Made by a program: the position numbers and the translations under genes
Shown here: one piece after another, positions 15,058 through 23,808 of the stretch
Position numbering within the stretch: position 1 is the first letter of the stretch
How the letters are laid out: each line of letters opens with the position of its first letter
Notes under the pieces: generated by a model
Databases searched by the model: none
Seen by the model: only the letters and a program-made list of their open reading frames with translations
Told to the model about the DNA's origin: nothing
From: an uncultured Oscillospiraceae bacterium
Lineage (GTDB): Bacteria; Bacillota; Clostridia; Oscillospirales; Oscillospiraceae
NCBI GenBank assembly: GCA_934597345.1
Contig: CAKTRJ010000028.1
Span: 1 to 33,037 of the forward strand
DNA: 33,037 bases
Reading direction: 5' to 3'

Positions 15058-17472
15058 TTACTGCACCCGGAAGAACACCTTGGCGATGTCGGCGCTCTGC
15101 TTGGCGTCCTTGGCGTAGTAGTCCGCGCCGATCTGCTTGGCGTAATCCGCCGTCAGCACCGCACCGCCGGTCATCACCTTGCAGTCCAGCTGTGCCTCGT
15201 GCAGGGCGGCGATGGTCTCCTCCATGCTCTTGAGGGTAGTGGTCATCAGGGCGGACAGGCCCACCAGACGCACATGCTTCTCCCGCACGGTGTCCACCAC
15301 CGTCTCCACCGGCACGTCACGGCCCAGATCGATGACCTCGAAGCCATAGTTCTCCAGAATGACCTTGACGATATTCTTGCCGATGTCGTGTACGTCGCCC
15401 TTGACGGTGGCCAGCACGATGCGGCCCTTGTCGGCGGCGGCACTGCCGTCCTTGGCCATAGCGGCGCGGATCTCCTCAAAGGCACTCTGGGCGGCGCTGG
15501 CGGCCTGCAAAAGCTGGGGCAGGAACAGCTGGCCCCGCTCGTACTTGCCGCCCACCGCGTCCAGTGCCGGGATCAGCGCCTCGTCCACCACCGTCAGGGG
15601 CGGCACCTTCTCCAGAAGCTGATGGGTCAGGGCGGCGCTCTCGCCCCGCAGGCCCTGCTCCACCGCCTTCAGCAGCGCTCCGTAGTCGCCCTGAGGCGGC
15701 GTGCTCTTGGGGACGCTCTCCATCATCCGGGCCAGCGTGCTGGCGGCGGGAACGCGGCCCGCGTAGCGGTCGATATAGGCGGCGCACTGCCGGTCCCGTC
15801 CGGACAGCACACCGTAGGCGTAGATGGCGGCCATCATCTCCGGGCTGGCCGGATCCATGATGGCCAGATCCAGCCCCGCGGCCAGCGCCAGCGTCAGGAA
15901 GATGGTATTCAGATACGCCCGGCAGGGCAGGCCGAAGCTGATGTTGGACACGCCCAGAATGGTGCGCACGCCCAGCTCCTCCTTGCACCGCCGCAGGGCC
16001 TTCACCGTCTCCATCACGTCGTCCTGCTGGGCGCTGGCGGTCAGGGTCAGGCAGTCGATATAGATATCCTCCAGAGGGATACCGGCGGCCAGCGCCGCGT
16101 CACGGATGCGGCGGGCGATGGCCACGCGCTCCTCCGCTCTGGCGGGGATGCCCGCGCCGTCCACCGTCAGGCCGATCACCGCCGCGCCGTACTTTTTGCA
16201 CAGGGGCAGCACATGCTCCAGCACCGCCGGCGCGCCGTTGACGGAGTTCAGCAGGGGCTTGCCGTTATAGGCACGCAGGCCCCGCTCCAGCGCCGCCACG
16301 TTGGTGGAATCCAGCACCAGCGGCTGGCTGATGACGCTTTGCAGCGTTTTCACCGCCTGCTCCATCAGGGCAGGCTCGTCCACCCCCGGCGCGCCCACGT
16401 TCACATCCAGCAGGTCCGCACCCTGCTCCGACTGGGCCACCGCCTGCTGCAAAACATAATCCATATCCCCCTGGGCCAGCGCCTGCTGGAACCGCTTTTT
16501 GCCGGTGGGGTTGATGCGCTCGCCCACCACCCGCACGGCGTCCACCGCCACGCAGGACACGGGGGAACACAGCACCGACGGCATGGGATGGGCCTCACGG
16601 CCCGGCTCGCAGTCCCGGAACACGCCGCCCAGCAGGCGAATGAAATCCGGCGTGGTGCCGCAGCAGCCGCCAGCGGCGAACAGGCCCAGCTCCCGGTAAG
16701 GCTCCATCTGCTGGGCGAACAGCTCCGGCGTGATGTCATAGCCGCTGCCGTCGGCACGGGGCAGGCCCGCGTTGGGCTTGACGAACACCGGGAAATCCCC
16801 CGGCAGGGCCGCCGCCAGACGACGGGCCATAGGCAGGATCTCCTTGGGGCCAAGAGAACAGTTGATGCCCAGCGCGTCCGCGCCAAGGCCCCGGGCCGTG
16901 GCGGCAAAGCTCTCCACCGTGCAGCCGGTGAAGGTGCGGCCGTCGGCCTCGAAGCTCATGCTGGCCAGCACGGGAAGATTGCAGTTCTCCTTCACCGCCA
17001 GCAGGGCGGCTTTCAGCTCGTACAGGTCGGTAAAGGTCTCCACCACCACCAGATCGGCTCCGGCCGCCGCGCCCGCCCGGACGATGCGGGCGAAATCCGC
17101 CACGGCACTTTCAAAGGGCAGAGTGCCGATGGGCTCCAGCAGTTCGCCCAGGGGGCCGATGTCCAGCGCCGTCAGCGCCCCGAAGGGCTGGCAGGCACGC
17201 TTGCAGCAGGCCACGCCCGCCGCCACGACCTCCTCCAGCGTATAGACGCTTTTTGCCAGCTTGCGGGGCGACGCGCCGAAGGTGTTGGTGTTAATGATCC
17301 GGCTTCCGGCGGCGGCATACATGCCATGGATCCGCTGGATCTGCTCCGGATCGGTGATGTTCAGCTCCTCAGGCCGCGCGCCCAGCTGAAGGCCCGCCGC
17401 CTGCAGCATGGTGCCCATGCCGCCGTCCAGCAGGATGGTATGGGGATGGTTCCACAATTCATTGACTTGCAC
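15058..17472 (-). CDS. metH: Cobalamin-dependent methionine synthase MetH, lacking the activation domain
   Basis: About 804 residues. Domains in order: homocysteine S-methyltransferase (about 10-290, LLDGGMGT near the start, zinc ligands in INCSLGPKE and GGCCGTTP); pterin-binding domain (about 310-570, VGERINPTGKK, DLLDVNVGAPGVDE); B12-binding cap; and B12-binding Rossmann domain (about 685-804) with GDVHDIGKNIV, whose His is the cobalt ligand. It transfers a methyl group from methyltetrahydrofolate via cobalamin to homocysteine. The C-terminal reactivation domain of E. coli MetH (about 1,200 residues) is absent, but supplied by the adjacent gene. Start: a GTG at 17472 follows GAGGGA; a second GTG at 17499 gives a 9-residue longer protein overlapping the upstream gene more deeply. 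Confidence 0.93.
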   Translation of the reverse strand: MQVNELWNHPHTILLDGGMGTMLQAAGLQLGARPEELNITDPEQIQRIHGMYAAAGSRIINTNTFGASPRKLAKSVYTLEEVVAAGVACCKRACQPFGALTALDIGPLGELLEPIGTLPFESAVADFARIVRAGAAAGADLVVVETFTDLYELKAALLAVKENCNLPVLASMSFEADGRTFTGCTVESFAATARGLGADALGINCSLGPKEILPMARRLAAALPGDFPVFVKPNAGLPRADGSGYDITPELFAQQMEPYRELGLFAAGGCCGTTPDFIRLLGGVFRDCEPGREAHPMPSVLCSPVSCVAVDAVRVVGERINPTGKKRFQQALAQGDMDYVLQQAVAQSEQGADLLDVNVGAPGVDEPALMEQAVKTLQSVISQPLVLDSTNVAALERGLRAYNGKPLLNSVNGAPAVLEHVLPLCKKYGAAVIGLTVDGAGIPARAEERVAIARRIRDAALAAGIPLEDIYIDCLTLTASAQQDDVMETVKALRRCKEELGVRTILGVSNISFGLPCRAYLNTIFLTLALAAGLDLAIMDPASPEMMAAIYAYGVLSGRDRQCAAYIDRYAGRVPAASTLARMMESVPKSTPPQGDYGALLKAVEQGLRGESAALTHQLLEKVPPLTVVDEALIPALDAVGGKYERGQLFLPQLLQAASAAQSAFEEIRAAMAKDGSAAADKGRIVLATVKGDVHDIGKNIVKVILENYGFEVIDLGRDVPVETVVDTVREKHVRLVGLSALMTTTLKSMEETIAALHEAQLDCKVMTGGAVLTADYAKQIGADYYAKDAKQSADIAKVFFRVQ

Positions 17473-18142
17473 AGGTCTTCCCTCGCTTTCGATACTCACA
17501 TCTGTCCCGCAGGGCGCAGTGTCCGCACCCTGCCAGGTGGCCCGTCACCGGGCGACGGCTGACGCCCAGCAGCGCCGTTACGCTTTTGCGCGGCGTCATC
17601 AGGGCGGTGTCCGTGACGTATAAGCCGATCTGCCGTCCGGCGTCCAGCAGCTCCGCCGCCTGCGGCTGCACCGTAACGGGCCAGTCGCCGTAGCCGGGGG
17701 AGTAGCGGCAGGTGAGATACCGCCCCTCGGCGGTGATCCTCTGCCGCAGCAGCGCCTCCGCCTGATCGGCGGACTGCTCCGCCAGCGCCGAGGCCAGCGC
17801 GTCCGCCGCCACACCGGCGGCGATGTCTCCGATACCGGACAGGCGGATCTGCCGGTCCACGCCCGCACCCAGCGTCACCGCCAGCAGCAGCGCCTCGTCA
17901 CAATCGGCAAGGTGGATCGGTACGTCCTGCCCCTGCAGGAATCCGGCGGCGGCCAATTCTGCCACATCGCAGCGCCGCCACACAGCCCGGGGCATGGCAG
18001 CCGCCAGCACCGGCGGCGCCACGCGCGCCAGCAGGGCCAGCGTGGCAGCGTCAGGTTCGCCCGGTTCCCCGAAGTACCGGGCCGCCTGACGCAGGTCGAC
18101 CTGCGCCGCCTTCTCCAGCGGCAGCGTTGTCACCGGCCCCAT
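17459..18142 (-). CDS. Stand-alone vitamin B12-dependent methionine synthase activation domain protein
   Basis: 227 residues from the ATG at 18142. The region with YSPGYGDWPV and LMTPRKSVTALLGVS matches the core of the MetH activation domain (PF02965), which binds S-adenosylmethionine and remethylates inactive cob(II)alamin. The protein ends with a Cys-rich tail (CGHCALRDRCEYRKRGKTC) that could hold a metal or Fe-S centre, plausible as an electron inlet in an anaerobe. It lies immediately upstream of and overlaps metH, so the two presumably act as separate subunits of one enzyme. Longer in-frame starts cross the predicted promoter at 18173-18201 and are rejected. Confidence 0.88.
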   Translation of the reverse strand: MGPVTTLPLEKAAQVDLRQAARYFGEPGEPDAATLALLARVAPPVLAAAMPRAVWRRCDVAELAAAGFLQGQDVPIHLADCDEALLLAVTLGAGVDRQIRLSGIGDIAAGVAADALASALAEQSADQAEALLRQRITAEGRYLTCRYSPGYGDWPVTVQPQAAELLDAGRQIGLYVTDTALMTPRKSVTALLGVSRRPVTGHLAGCGHCALRDRCEYRKRGKTCASQ

Positions 18143-18172
18143 GACCCCGCCCCCTTTCCCTTCTTTTCGTCC

Positions 18173-18201
18173 AGTATACCCCACAGAGCTTCTTCGCGCA
18201 A
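18173..18201 (-). promoter_or_regulatory. Promoter of the MetH activation protein-metH operon
   Basis: On the minus strand TTGCGC (18201-18196) and TATACT (18178-18173) are spaced by 17 nt. The leader is too short (about 25 nt) for a cobalamin or SAM riboswitch, and none is seen. Confidence 0.6.
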
Positions 18202-18276
18202 TCCCGTCTTTTGCCGGAAAAGAGAATTTTTCGGGGCAAAGTCTGCCAAAATCGCCCGATACTGGAATAAAAACTC

Positions 18277-18305
18277 TTGTCAGGAGCGGCGGCAGGCCGT
18301 ATAAT
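18277..18305 (+). promoter_or_regulatory. Promoter of the DUF3786 gene
   Basis: TTGTCA (18277-18282) and TATAAT (18300-18305) spaced by 17 nt, close to consensus. The predicted start near 18312 leaves a leader of under 20 nt, just including AAGGAGG. Confidence 0.7.
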
Positions 18306-18329
18306 GGCAGAAAAAGGAGGGGATGTCCT

Positions 18330-18947
18330 GTGGAGACCGGCAACCGGCAGTACGACAGCATGCTGGCCGTGGCAAGGGAGCGCCTTGCCCGCCACGATCC
18401 CGCGGGCATCGCCCGGCGGGCCGCCGTGACCTTTGACGGGCGGCAGTTCACCATGACCAGTCTGGGGCAGACCGTGACGGTCAGCTATCCGGACTTTCAG
18501 GTGTCTCCGGCGCTGGACATGTGGCACACGCTGCCGCTGCTGCACTATCTGGATCTGGCGGACGGCACGGCATTGTCGGGCCGGATGATGGCCTTTGCCC
18601 AGTACCCCGACGGCATGGTGCGGGGCGGCGGTTTCGACCGGCGGGTGGAGTCGGTGATCCGTCAGCGGCTGGGCCTGCTGACGGTGGAGGAGTTGCGGCG
18701 GCGGTGTCTGGCGCTGGGCGGGGAGCTGCTGGACAGCAACGCCGACGTGTGCGCCTGCTTCCGCTTCCTGCCCCGGTATCCCCTGTGGCTGCGGCTGTGG
18801 CTGGCGGACGAGGAGTTCCCCGTCTCGGGACGGCTGTTTCTGGACGAGTGCGCCGCCCACTACCTGACGGTGGAGGACGCGGTGACGGTAGGCGATCTGC
18901 TGCTGGAGCTGCTGTGCAGCGGCGGCAGCGTGATACAGACCATCTGA
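18330..18947 (+). CDS. DUF3786 domain-containing protein
   Basis: 205 residues from a GTG at 18330, chosen because AAGGAGG at 18314-18320 lies at the right distance and the promoter is immediately upstream; an ATG further in would remove 10 residues. The protein resembles DUF3786, a family with no known activity found in anaerobes, often near corrinoid or one-carbon genes. Visible marks are YPDFQVSPALDMWHTLPLL (about 50-70) and the C-terminal LFLDECAAHYLTVEDA. It is divergent from the MetH activation gene, so a role in corrinoid or methyl metabolism is a reasonable but unproven inference. Confidence 0.75.
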   Translation: METGNRQYDSMLAVARERLARHDPAGIARRAAVTFDGRQFTMTSLGQTVTVSYPDFQVSPALDMWHTLPLLHYLDLADGTALSGRMMAFAQYPDGMVRGGGFDRRVESVIRQRLGLLTVEELRRRCLALGGELLDSNADVCACFRFLPRYPLWLRLWLADEEFPVSGRLFLDECAAHYLTVEDAVTVGDLLLELLCSGGSVIQTI

Positions 18948-18953
18948 ACACAG

Positions 18954-18994
18954 AAAAACCCGGCCTTATGCCAATGGCATAAGGCCGGGTTTGC
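18954..18994. terminator. Bidirectional terminator between DUF3786 and pyruvate carboxylase genes
   Basis: A perfect 17-bp stem (18956-18972 with 18976-18992) with an AAT loop. A-run before and T-run after make it serve both convergent genes. Confidence 0.85.
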
Positions 18995-19012
18995 TCTTTG
19001 GGGACAGGGAAG

Positions 19013-22000
19013 TTACTCCAGCTCCATCAGCAGCTCCTTGGCCTTGACGGGCTGGCCCTCCTTCACCCGGACGGACTTGACCGTTCCGGCGGTACGGGCG
19101 GTGATGGCGGTCTCCATCTTCATGGCCTCGATGATGATCAGCACCTGATCCTTTTCCACATGGTCGCCCTGCTTCACACACAGCTTGGACACCATGCCGG
19201 GGATGGAGGTGCCCACCTGCAGGGGATCGGACTCGTCGGCCAGCGTGGCCTGCCGGGTCTGCTCGGAAGCGTGGGGGTCGCGGACGGTGACCTCGCGGCG
19301 CATGCCGTTCAGTTCGAACTGGACGTTGATGGTGCCGTCGCTGTTGTGGTCGCCCAGACCCAGATACTTGATGACCAGTGTCTTACCGTCCTCGATGTTG
19401 ATCTTGTTGGTCTCGCCCAGGGCCATGCCGTTGAAGAACACATGGCTGCCCATACGGGTGATGTAGCCGTACTCCTTCCGGTGGCGGCAGAAGTCCTCAT
19501 ATACCTTGGGATACATGGCGTAGGAGATGAGATCCTTCTTCTCCGGATTCTCGTGGAACTGCTCCACCTCATGCTGCAGCTGATCGAAGTCCACAGGCGC
19601 CAGCAGCTTGCCGGGACGGCAGGTGATGGGCTCCTCGCCTTTGAGAACGACCTTTTGCAGATCTTTCGGGAAGCCCCATGCGGGCTGGCCCATCATGCCC
19701 TTGAAGTAGGACACCACGGAATCGGGGAAGGCCAGCGCCTCGCCCCGCTGGACGATGTTCTCCGGCGTCAGGTCGTTCTGCACCATGAAGATGGCCAGAT
19801 CGCCCACCACCTTGGAGGAGGGCGTCACCTTCACGGGATCGCCCAGCATGTCGTTGACGGTCTTGTACATCTCCTTGACCTCCTCGAACCGGTCGCCGAG
19901 GCCCAGAGACTCCACCTGCGGGCGGAGGTTGGTGTACTGACCACCGGGGATCTCATAGCGGTAGATGTCGGTGGTGGAGGATTTCAGGCCGTGGTCGAAG
20001 CTCTCATACCGCAGACGCACGTCGGCCCAGTAGTTGCTCAGCTCCTGGACGCGGCGCAGGTCAAGGCCGGTGTCGCGCTCGGTGCCGTGGAGGGCGGCCA
20101 CCACAGCATCCAGCGAGGGCTGGCTGGTAAGGCCCGCCATAGGCGCGCAGGCCACGTCCACCACGTCCACGCCGGCCTCGGCGGCCATCAGCAGGGCGGC
20201 CACCTGGTTGCCGGTGGTATCGTGGGTGTGCAGGTGGATGGGCAGGCCCACCTCCTGCTTCAGGGTGGACACCAGCTTCTTGGCGGCGTAGGGCTTCAGC
20301 AGGCCGGACATATCCTTGATGGCCAGCATGTGGGCGCCCCGCTTCTCCAGCTCCTTGGCAAGATCCACATAGTATTTCAGGGTGTACTTGTCTTTGGTCT
20401 CGTCCAGAATATCGCCGGTGTAGCACATGGTGGCCTCCAGCAGCTTGTTCTGGCGGAGCACCTCCTCCATGGCCACCTCCATGCCGGGCACCCAGTTCAG
20501 GGAGTCAAACACACGGAACACGTCGATGCCCCGCTGGGCGGCCTCCTCCACGAAGGCGCGGACAAGGTTGTCGGGATAGTTGGCGTAGCCCACCAGATTG
20601 GAGCCCCGCAGCAGCATCTGGAAGGGGATGTTGGGGATCTTCTCCCGCAGCAGCCGCAGACGCTCCCAGGGGGACTCATGCAGGAAGCGGTAGGCCACGT
20701 CGAAGGTGGCGCCGCCCCACATCTCCAGAGAAAAGCAGTCCCGCAGGATGTCAGCCATGCCGTCGGCGCCCTTCACCATGTCGCGGGTACGCATACGGGT
20801 GGACAGCAGGCTCTGGTGGGCGTCACGCATGGTGGTGTCGGTCAGCAGCAGCTTCTTCTGATCCAGCACCCACTGCTTGACGGCCTCGGGGCCCTTCTCA
20901 TCCAGCAGCTGCTTCAGACCGGGGCCAAGCGGCTCCTTCGCCTCGGGGAAGCGGGGGATATCGTACTGGTGGCGCTCGGCGTTGGGGTTGGCCACCTGAA
21001 TTTCGGAGATGTACCGCAGCACGCGGGTGGCACGGTCGCGGGAGTCCACGATCTCGAACAGCTCCGGCGTCTCATCGATGAACTTGGTGTGGCACTGGCC
21101 GTTGACGAAGGTGGGGTGGGCCAGCACGTTGGTGACGAAGGGGATGTTGGTCTTGACACCCCGGACGCGCACCTCGTTGATGGCGCGGGCCGCCTTACGG
21201 CAGACGGCGGGGAAGCTGCGGTCCCAGCTGGTGACCTTTACCAGCAGAGAATCATAGTAGGGGGAGATCACGGTGCCCACGCCCACGTTGCCGCCGTCCA
21301 GACGGACGCCGAAGCCGCCGGGGGAGTGATAGGCGGTGATCTTGCCGTTATCGGGGGCGAAGTTGTTGGAGGGATCCTCGGTGGTGACGCGGCACTGGAT
21401 GGCATAGCCGTCGAAGTGGACATCCTCCTGCTTCGTCAGGCCGATCTCCGGGCAGCTGAGGGGATAGCCCGCCGCCACCAGCAGCTGGGCGCGGACGATA
21501 TCCACGCCGGTGATCATCTCGGTGACGGTATGCTCCACCTGAATACGGGGGTTCATCTCGATGAAGTAATGGTGGCCGGACTTGTCCACCAGGAACTCCA
21601 CCGTACCGGCGCTGACGTAGTTAACGGACTTTGCGATCTTTACCGCGTCCTGACGCAGGGCCTCCACCGTCTCCTTGGGGACGGACCAGGCGGGGGCGTA
21701 CTCCACCACCTTCTGATACCGGCGCTGGAGGGAGCAGTCACGCTCGCCCAGATGGTAGACGTTGCCGTACTTATCGGCCAGGATCTGCACCTCGATATGC
21801 TTGGGCTCTACCAGGTACTTCTCGATGAAGATGTCGCCGCAGCCGAAGGACTTCTCCGCCTCGCTGTGGACCAGCTCATAGGCGGTCTTGACCTCCTCGG
21901 GCTTGTCGCAGCGGCGCATGCCGCGGCCGCCGCCGCCGGCAGCGGCCTTCAGGATGATGGGGAAGCCGAAGCTGACGGCCTTTTCCAGCGCGTCGTCGGC

Positions 22001-22438
22001 GTCCTTCAGGGGTTCGGTGCAGCCGGGGATGATGGGCACGCCGCACTGAACGGCGATCTCCTTGGCGCTGAGCTTGTCGCCCATCTTGGCCAGCACGTCG
22101 GAGGACGGGCCCACAAACAGGATGCCGTTATCCTCGCAGGCGCGGGCAAAGTCGGCATTCTCGGACAGGAAGCCATAGCCGGGGTGGATGGCGGTGACGC
22201 CCCGGCGCTTGGCAAGGCCGATGATGCCGGGAATGTCCAGATACGCGCCCAGGGGGGACTTTTTCTCGCCCACCAGATAGGCTTCGTCCGCCTTGGTGCG
22301 GAACAGGGAATAGGTATCTTCGTTGGAATAGATGGCTACGGTATGGAGGCCCAGATCGTAGCAGGCGCGGAAAATACGCACCGCGATCTCGCCGCGGTTG
22401 GCCACCAGCACCTTCTTCAATTGCGTGATCTGCTGCAT
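19013..22438 (-). CDS. pyc: Pyruvate carboxylase, single-chain
   Basis: 1,141 residues from the ATG at 22438 (AAAGGAG upstream), the full length of single-chain PYC. Order: biotin carboxylase domain (about 1-450, VLVANRGEIAVRIFRAC; glycine-rich AAAGGGGRGMRR), carboxyltransferase domain (about 530-830, TTMRDAHQSLLSTRMRT, KDMSGLL, HLHTHDTTGNQ), PC/OADA linker domain, and biotinyl domain with IIEAMKMETA, where Lys1107 carries biotin. It makes oxaloacetate from pyruvate and bicarbonate with ATP, replenishing the partial TCA cycle. It is transcribed alone. A palindrome at 22464-22480 over the predicted transcript start suggests repressor control. Confidence 0.97.
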   Translation of the reverse strand: MQQITQLKKVLVANRGEIAVRIFRACYDLGLHTVAIYSNEDTYSLFRTKADEAYLVGEKKSPLGAYLDIPGIIGLAKRRGVTAIHPGYGFLSENADFARACEDNGILFVGPSSDVLAKMGDKLSAKEIAVQCGVPIIPGCTEPLKDADDALEKAVSFGFPIILKAAAGGGGRGMRRCDKPEEVKTAYELVHSEAEKSFGCGDIFIEKYLVEPKHIEVQILADKYGNVYHLGERDCSLQRRYQKVVEYAPAWSVPKETVEALRQDAVKIAKSVNYVSAGTVEFLVDKSGHHYFIEMNPRIQVEHTVTEMITGVDIVRAQLLVAAGYPLSCPEIGLTKQEDVHFDGYAIQCRVTTEDPSNNFAPDNGKITAYHSPGGFGVRLDGGNVGVGTVISPYYDSLLVKVTSWDRSFPAVCRKAARAINEVRVRGVKTNIPFVTNVLAHPTFVNGQCHTKFIDETPELFEIVDSRDRATRVLRYISEIQVANPNAERHQYDIPRFPEAKEPLGPGLKQLLDEKGPEAVKQWVLDQKKLLLTDTTMRDAHQSLLSTRMRTRDMVKGADGMADILRDCFSLEMWGGATFDVAYRFLHESPWERLRLLREKIPNIPFQMLLRGSNLVGYANYPDNLVRAFVEEAAQRGIDVFRVFDSLNWVPGMEVAMEEVLRQNKLLEATMCYTGDILDETKDKYTLKYYVDLAKELEKRGAHMLAIKDMSGLLKPYAAKKLVSTLKQEVGLPIHLHTHDTTGNQVAALLMAAEAGVDVVDVACAPMAGLTSQPSLDAVVAALHGTERDTGLDLRRVQELSNYWADVRLRYESFDHGLKSSTTDIYRYEIPGGQYTNLRPQVESLGLGDRFEEVKEMYKTVNDMLGDPVKVTPSSKVVGDLAIFMVQNDLTPENIVQRGEALAFPDSVVSYFKGMMGQPAWGFPKDLQKVVLKGEEPITCRPGKLLAPVDFDQLQHEVEQFHENPEKKDLISYAMYPKVYEDFCRHRKEYGYITRMGSHVFFNGMALGETNKINIEDGKTLVIKYLGLGDHNSDGTINVQFELNGMRREVTVRDPHASEQTRQATLADESDPLQVGTSIPGMVSKLCVKQGDHVEKDQVLIIIEAMKMETAITARTAGTVKSVRVKEGQPVKAKELLMELE

Positions 22439-22463
22439 ACGGTTCTCCTTTCTTTGCTTATGA

Positions 22464-22486
22464 AATTCTAAATTAGAATTATTATA
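22464..22486 (-). promoter_or_regulatory. pyc promoter -10 with overlapping 17-nt palindromic operator candidate
   Basis: TATAAT on the minus strand (22486-22481) lies about 45 nt upstream of the pyc ATG. Directly downstream of it, covering the likely transcription start, AATTCTAA and TTAGAATT form a perfect palindrome centred on 22472. A dimeric repressor binding here would block transcription. The -35 is weak. I cannot assign the regulator. Confidence 0.5.
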
Positions 22487-22507
22487 CACTTTTTTCCCCA
22501 CTGCGCC

Positions 22508-22707
22508 AGATGCAAAATAGCCAAAATATCCTTCAGTATTGGTTGTAAAAGTAGCCGTTTCCATAAGCAGAAGTTTTAACAATCTCCTACGCGCCAAAAT
22601 CGCGTCAGGAGAAACGTGTATTTTGTTAAAAAACACCTGTGCGCCAGCCGTGGCCGCTTGGTGCTGGTGCAGCGAGGGCAGGAAGCGGCACCAAATCACC
22701 GATAAAT
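22508..22707. other. Gene-free spacer between pyc and the hairpin array
   Basis: No credible open frame or RNA gene seen. A near-symmetric pair TTTAACAA / TTGTTAAA brackets 22575-22635, and GGCCGCTT / AAGCGGC another short segment. Base composition is mixed. It forms the left flank of the accessory region. Confidence 0.4.
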
Positions 22708-22838
22708 ACAAAGATGCACCCCATCGAGGGGTGCATCTTTGTGAGTCTCGATTCTCACTAACGCAACAGTCCACCGGACTGTTGCTCCCGGTTTCGACGC
22801 CCCGTTGGGGCGTGCGAAAACCGGAGCTCGTTTCGAGC
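22708..22838. repeat. Array of four to five consecutive hairpins
   Basis: Perfect 15-bp stem 22708-22722 with 22728-22742; 5-bp stem 22741-22745 with 22754-22758; perfect 10-bp stem 22763-22772 with 22776-22785; imperfect stem 22788-22823 with an inner ACGCCCC/GGGGCGT; and 22827-22838 (GCTCG/CGAGC). The order suggests a small structured RNA or a palindromic repeat cluster. I checked for a tRNA cloverleaf on both strands and found none. Confidence 0.5.
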
Positions 22839-22857
22839 CATCTCATTCCATTCGCTC

Positions 22858-22899
22858 CACAAAAAACAAGACCACCAATGGGTGGTCTTGTTTTTTGTG
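22858..22899 (-). terminator. Strong terminator downstream of the Bro-N gene
   Basis: A perfect 19-bp stem (22858-22876 with 22881-22899) whose arms include A6 and T6, so it can act in both directions. On the minus strand it lies about 30 nt after the Bro-N gene stop and would end the phosphatase-Bro-N transcript and possibly the whole upstream graspetide transcript. Confidence 0.8.
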
Positions 22900-22929
22900 T
22901 GGTTGCCCACAGCTTTTGTTGTCAGTGAA

Positions 22930-23808
22930 TCAGCGCTTTTTGTCTTGCTTTTCTGACTGTGCAGTAGCGCCTTCCAACAGATCTGTCACGACCTGATTGA
23001 TCTGCACAGCGTTCTTGGAGGTAATAACAGGGACACCAGTTTGGCTTTCGATGGCTTTCCGTGCGTCACCGGCCACCTTGCCTCCGGCGCGCGCCACATC
23101 AATGTTTTCCGAAAATGTCTCCGGAGATTTCTGCTTGGATATCTCTGTGGTGGTTGCTTCCGCCAGCATATTCAGCACCAATTCCAACGTAGTCATATTG
23201 TCACGGAGATTCTCTTTCTTCAAGCCCTTGAGATTTTTATATTGCCGCGTGGACATCCCCGACCATGCGCGGGAAATCTCATCGGTAAGTATTGCGTACT
23301 CCACACCCTTCTGCACACCACGGGCATCCCACTCATCCGTCAGTTCCTTTCGGACTTGGATGGCCTGCAACCGCTGGTTGATCCACTCGCGGGTGTAGCC
23401 TTTCTTGAGGTATGTCTCCAATGCCCGTTCAATGGTCAACTCTGGATCGATGGTTTCCTCAATGCGCTCTCTGCCAACCTGTGCCAGCCACAGCTTGAAC
23501 GGTTCCGCTTTGGGCGAGGGAATAGACTGGATGATACGGAGAAGTTGTTCGGTGTCGGCTACATCGGTCAGACGCTTTTTGCCATCTGAGGCGGTCATTT
23601 TCAACTGTACGATTTTTTCGTACAGTTCAACCGCTCCCTCAGATTTGAGTTTTCTCTTGAGGTCGCTCCAATAGCGGCGAGGATTATCTGTTCCACTCAA
23701 CACCTCGCAGACATCGACGATAGAAAAGTACCATTCTTCCTTTTCTTCGTCCCACGCGGTACGGATGCGCTTGTCCTCGAATAGCTGGATCTTGTCATTT
23801 TGTGCCAT
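22930..23808 (-). CDS. Bro-N domain (phage antirepressor-like) protein
   Basis: 292 residues from the ATG at 23808 (GAGGTG upstream; a GTG at 23817 would overlap that ribosome site). The first ~110 residues have the Bro-N/antirepressor pattern: KIRTAWDEEKEEWYFSIVDV-like start, SGTDNPRRYWSDLKRKL, then the DVADTEQLLRIIQSIPS stretch. Residues 170-290 resemble the DinD-type C-terminal part (GVEYAILTDEISRAWSGM). Such proteins are DNA-binding and frequent in phages and mobile elements. It overlaps the phosphatase gene by 14 nt, so the two are co-translated. Confidence 0.8.
   Translation of the reverse strand: MAQNDKIQLFEDKRIRTAWDEEKEEWYFSIVDVCEVLSGTDNPRRYWSDLKRKLKSEGAVELYEKIVQLKMTASDGKKRLTDVADTEQLLRIIQSIPSPKAEPFKLWLAQVGRERIEETIDPELTIERALETYLKKGYTREWINQRLQAIQVRKELTDEWDARGVQKGVEYAILTDEISRAWSGMSTRQYKNLKGLKKENLRDNMTTLELVLNMLAEATTTEISKQKSPETFSENIDVARAGGKVAGDARKAIESQTGVPVITSKNAVQINQVVTDLLEGATAQSEKQDKKR

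Noticed and set aside
14908..18998. Long plus-strand open frames opposite metH and the kinase
   Set aside because: Antisense shadows of high-GC genes; the minus-strand frames carry complete known domains with ribosome sites.
18998..22471. 1,157-codon plus-strand open frame opposite pyc
   Set aside because: Antisense shadow: Leu/Gly/His-rich with no domain, while the minus strand encodes a full pyruvate carboxylase.
22652..22662. 11-nt match (CCGTGGCCGCT) with 31654-31664 as possible att core
   Set aside because: A match of this length between a 0.5-kb region and a 33-kb window is expected by chance.
22741..22860. Possible tRNA or tRNA remnant (GGTTTCGA-like segment with flanking stems)
   Set aside because: No acceptor stem, anticodon arm or CCA end can be assembled on either strand; the hairpins are sequential, not cloverleaf.
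22708..22899. CRISPR array
   Set aside because: The hairpins differ from each other in sequence and there are no repeated units with spacers or cas genes.
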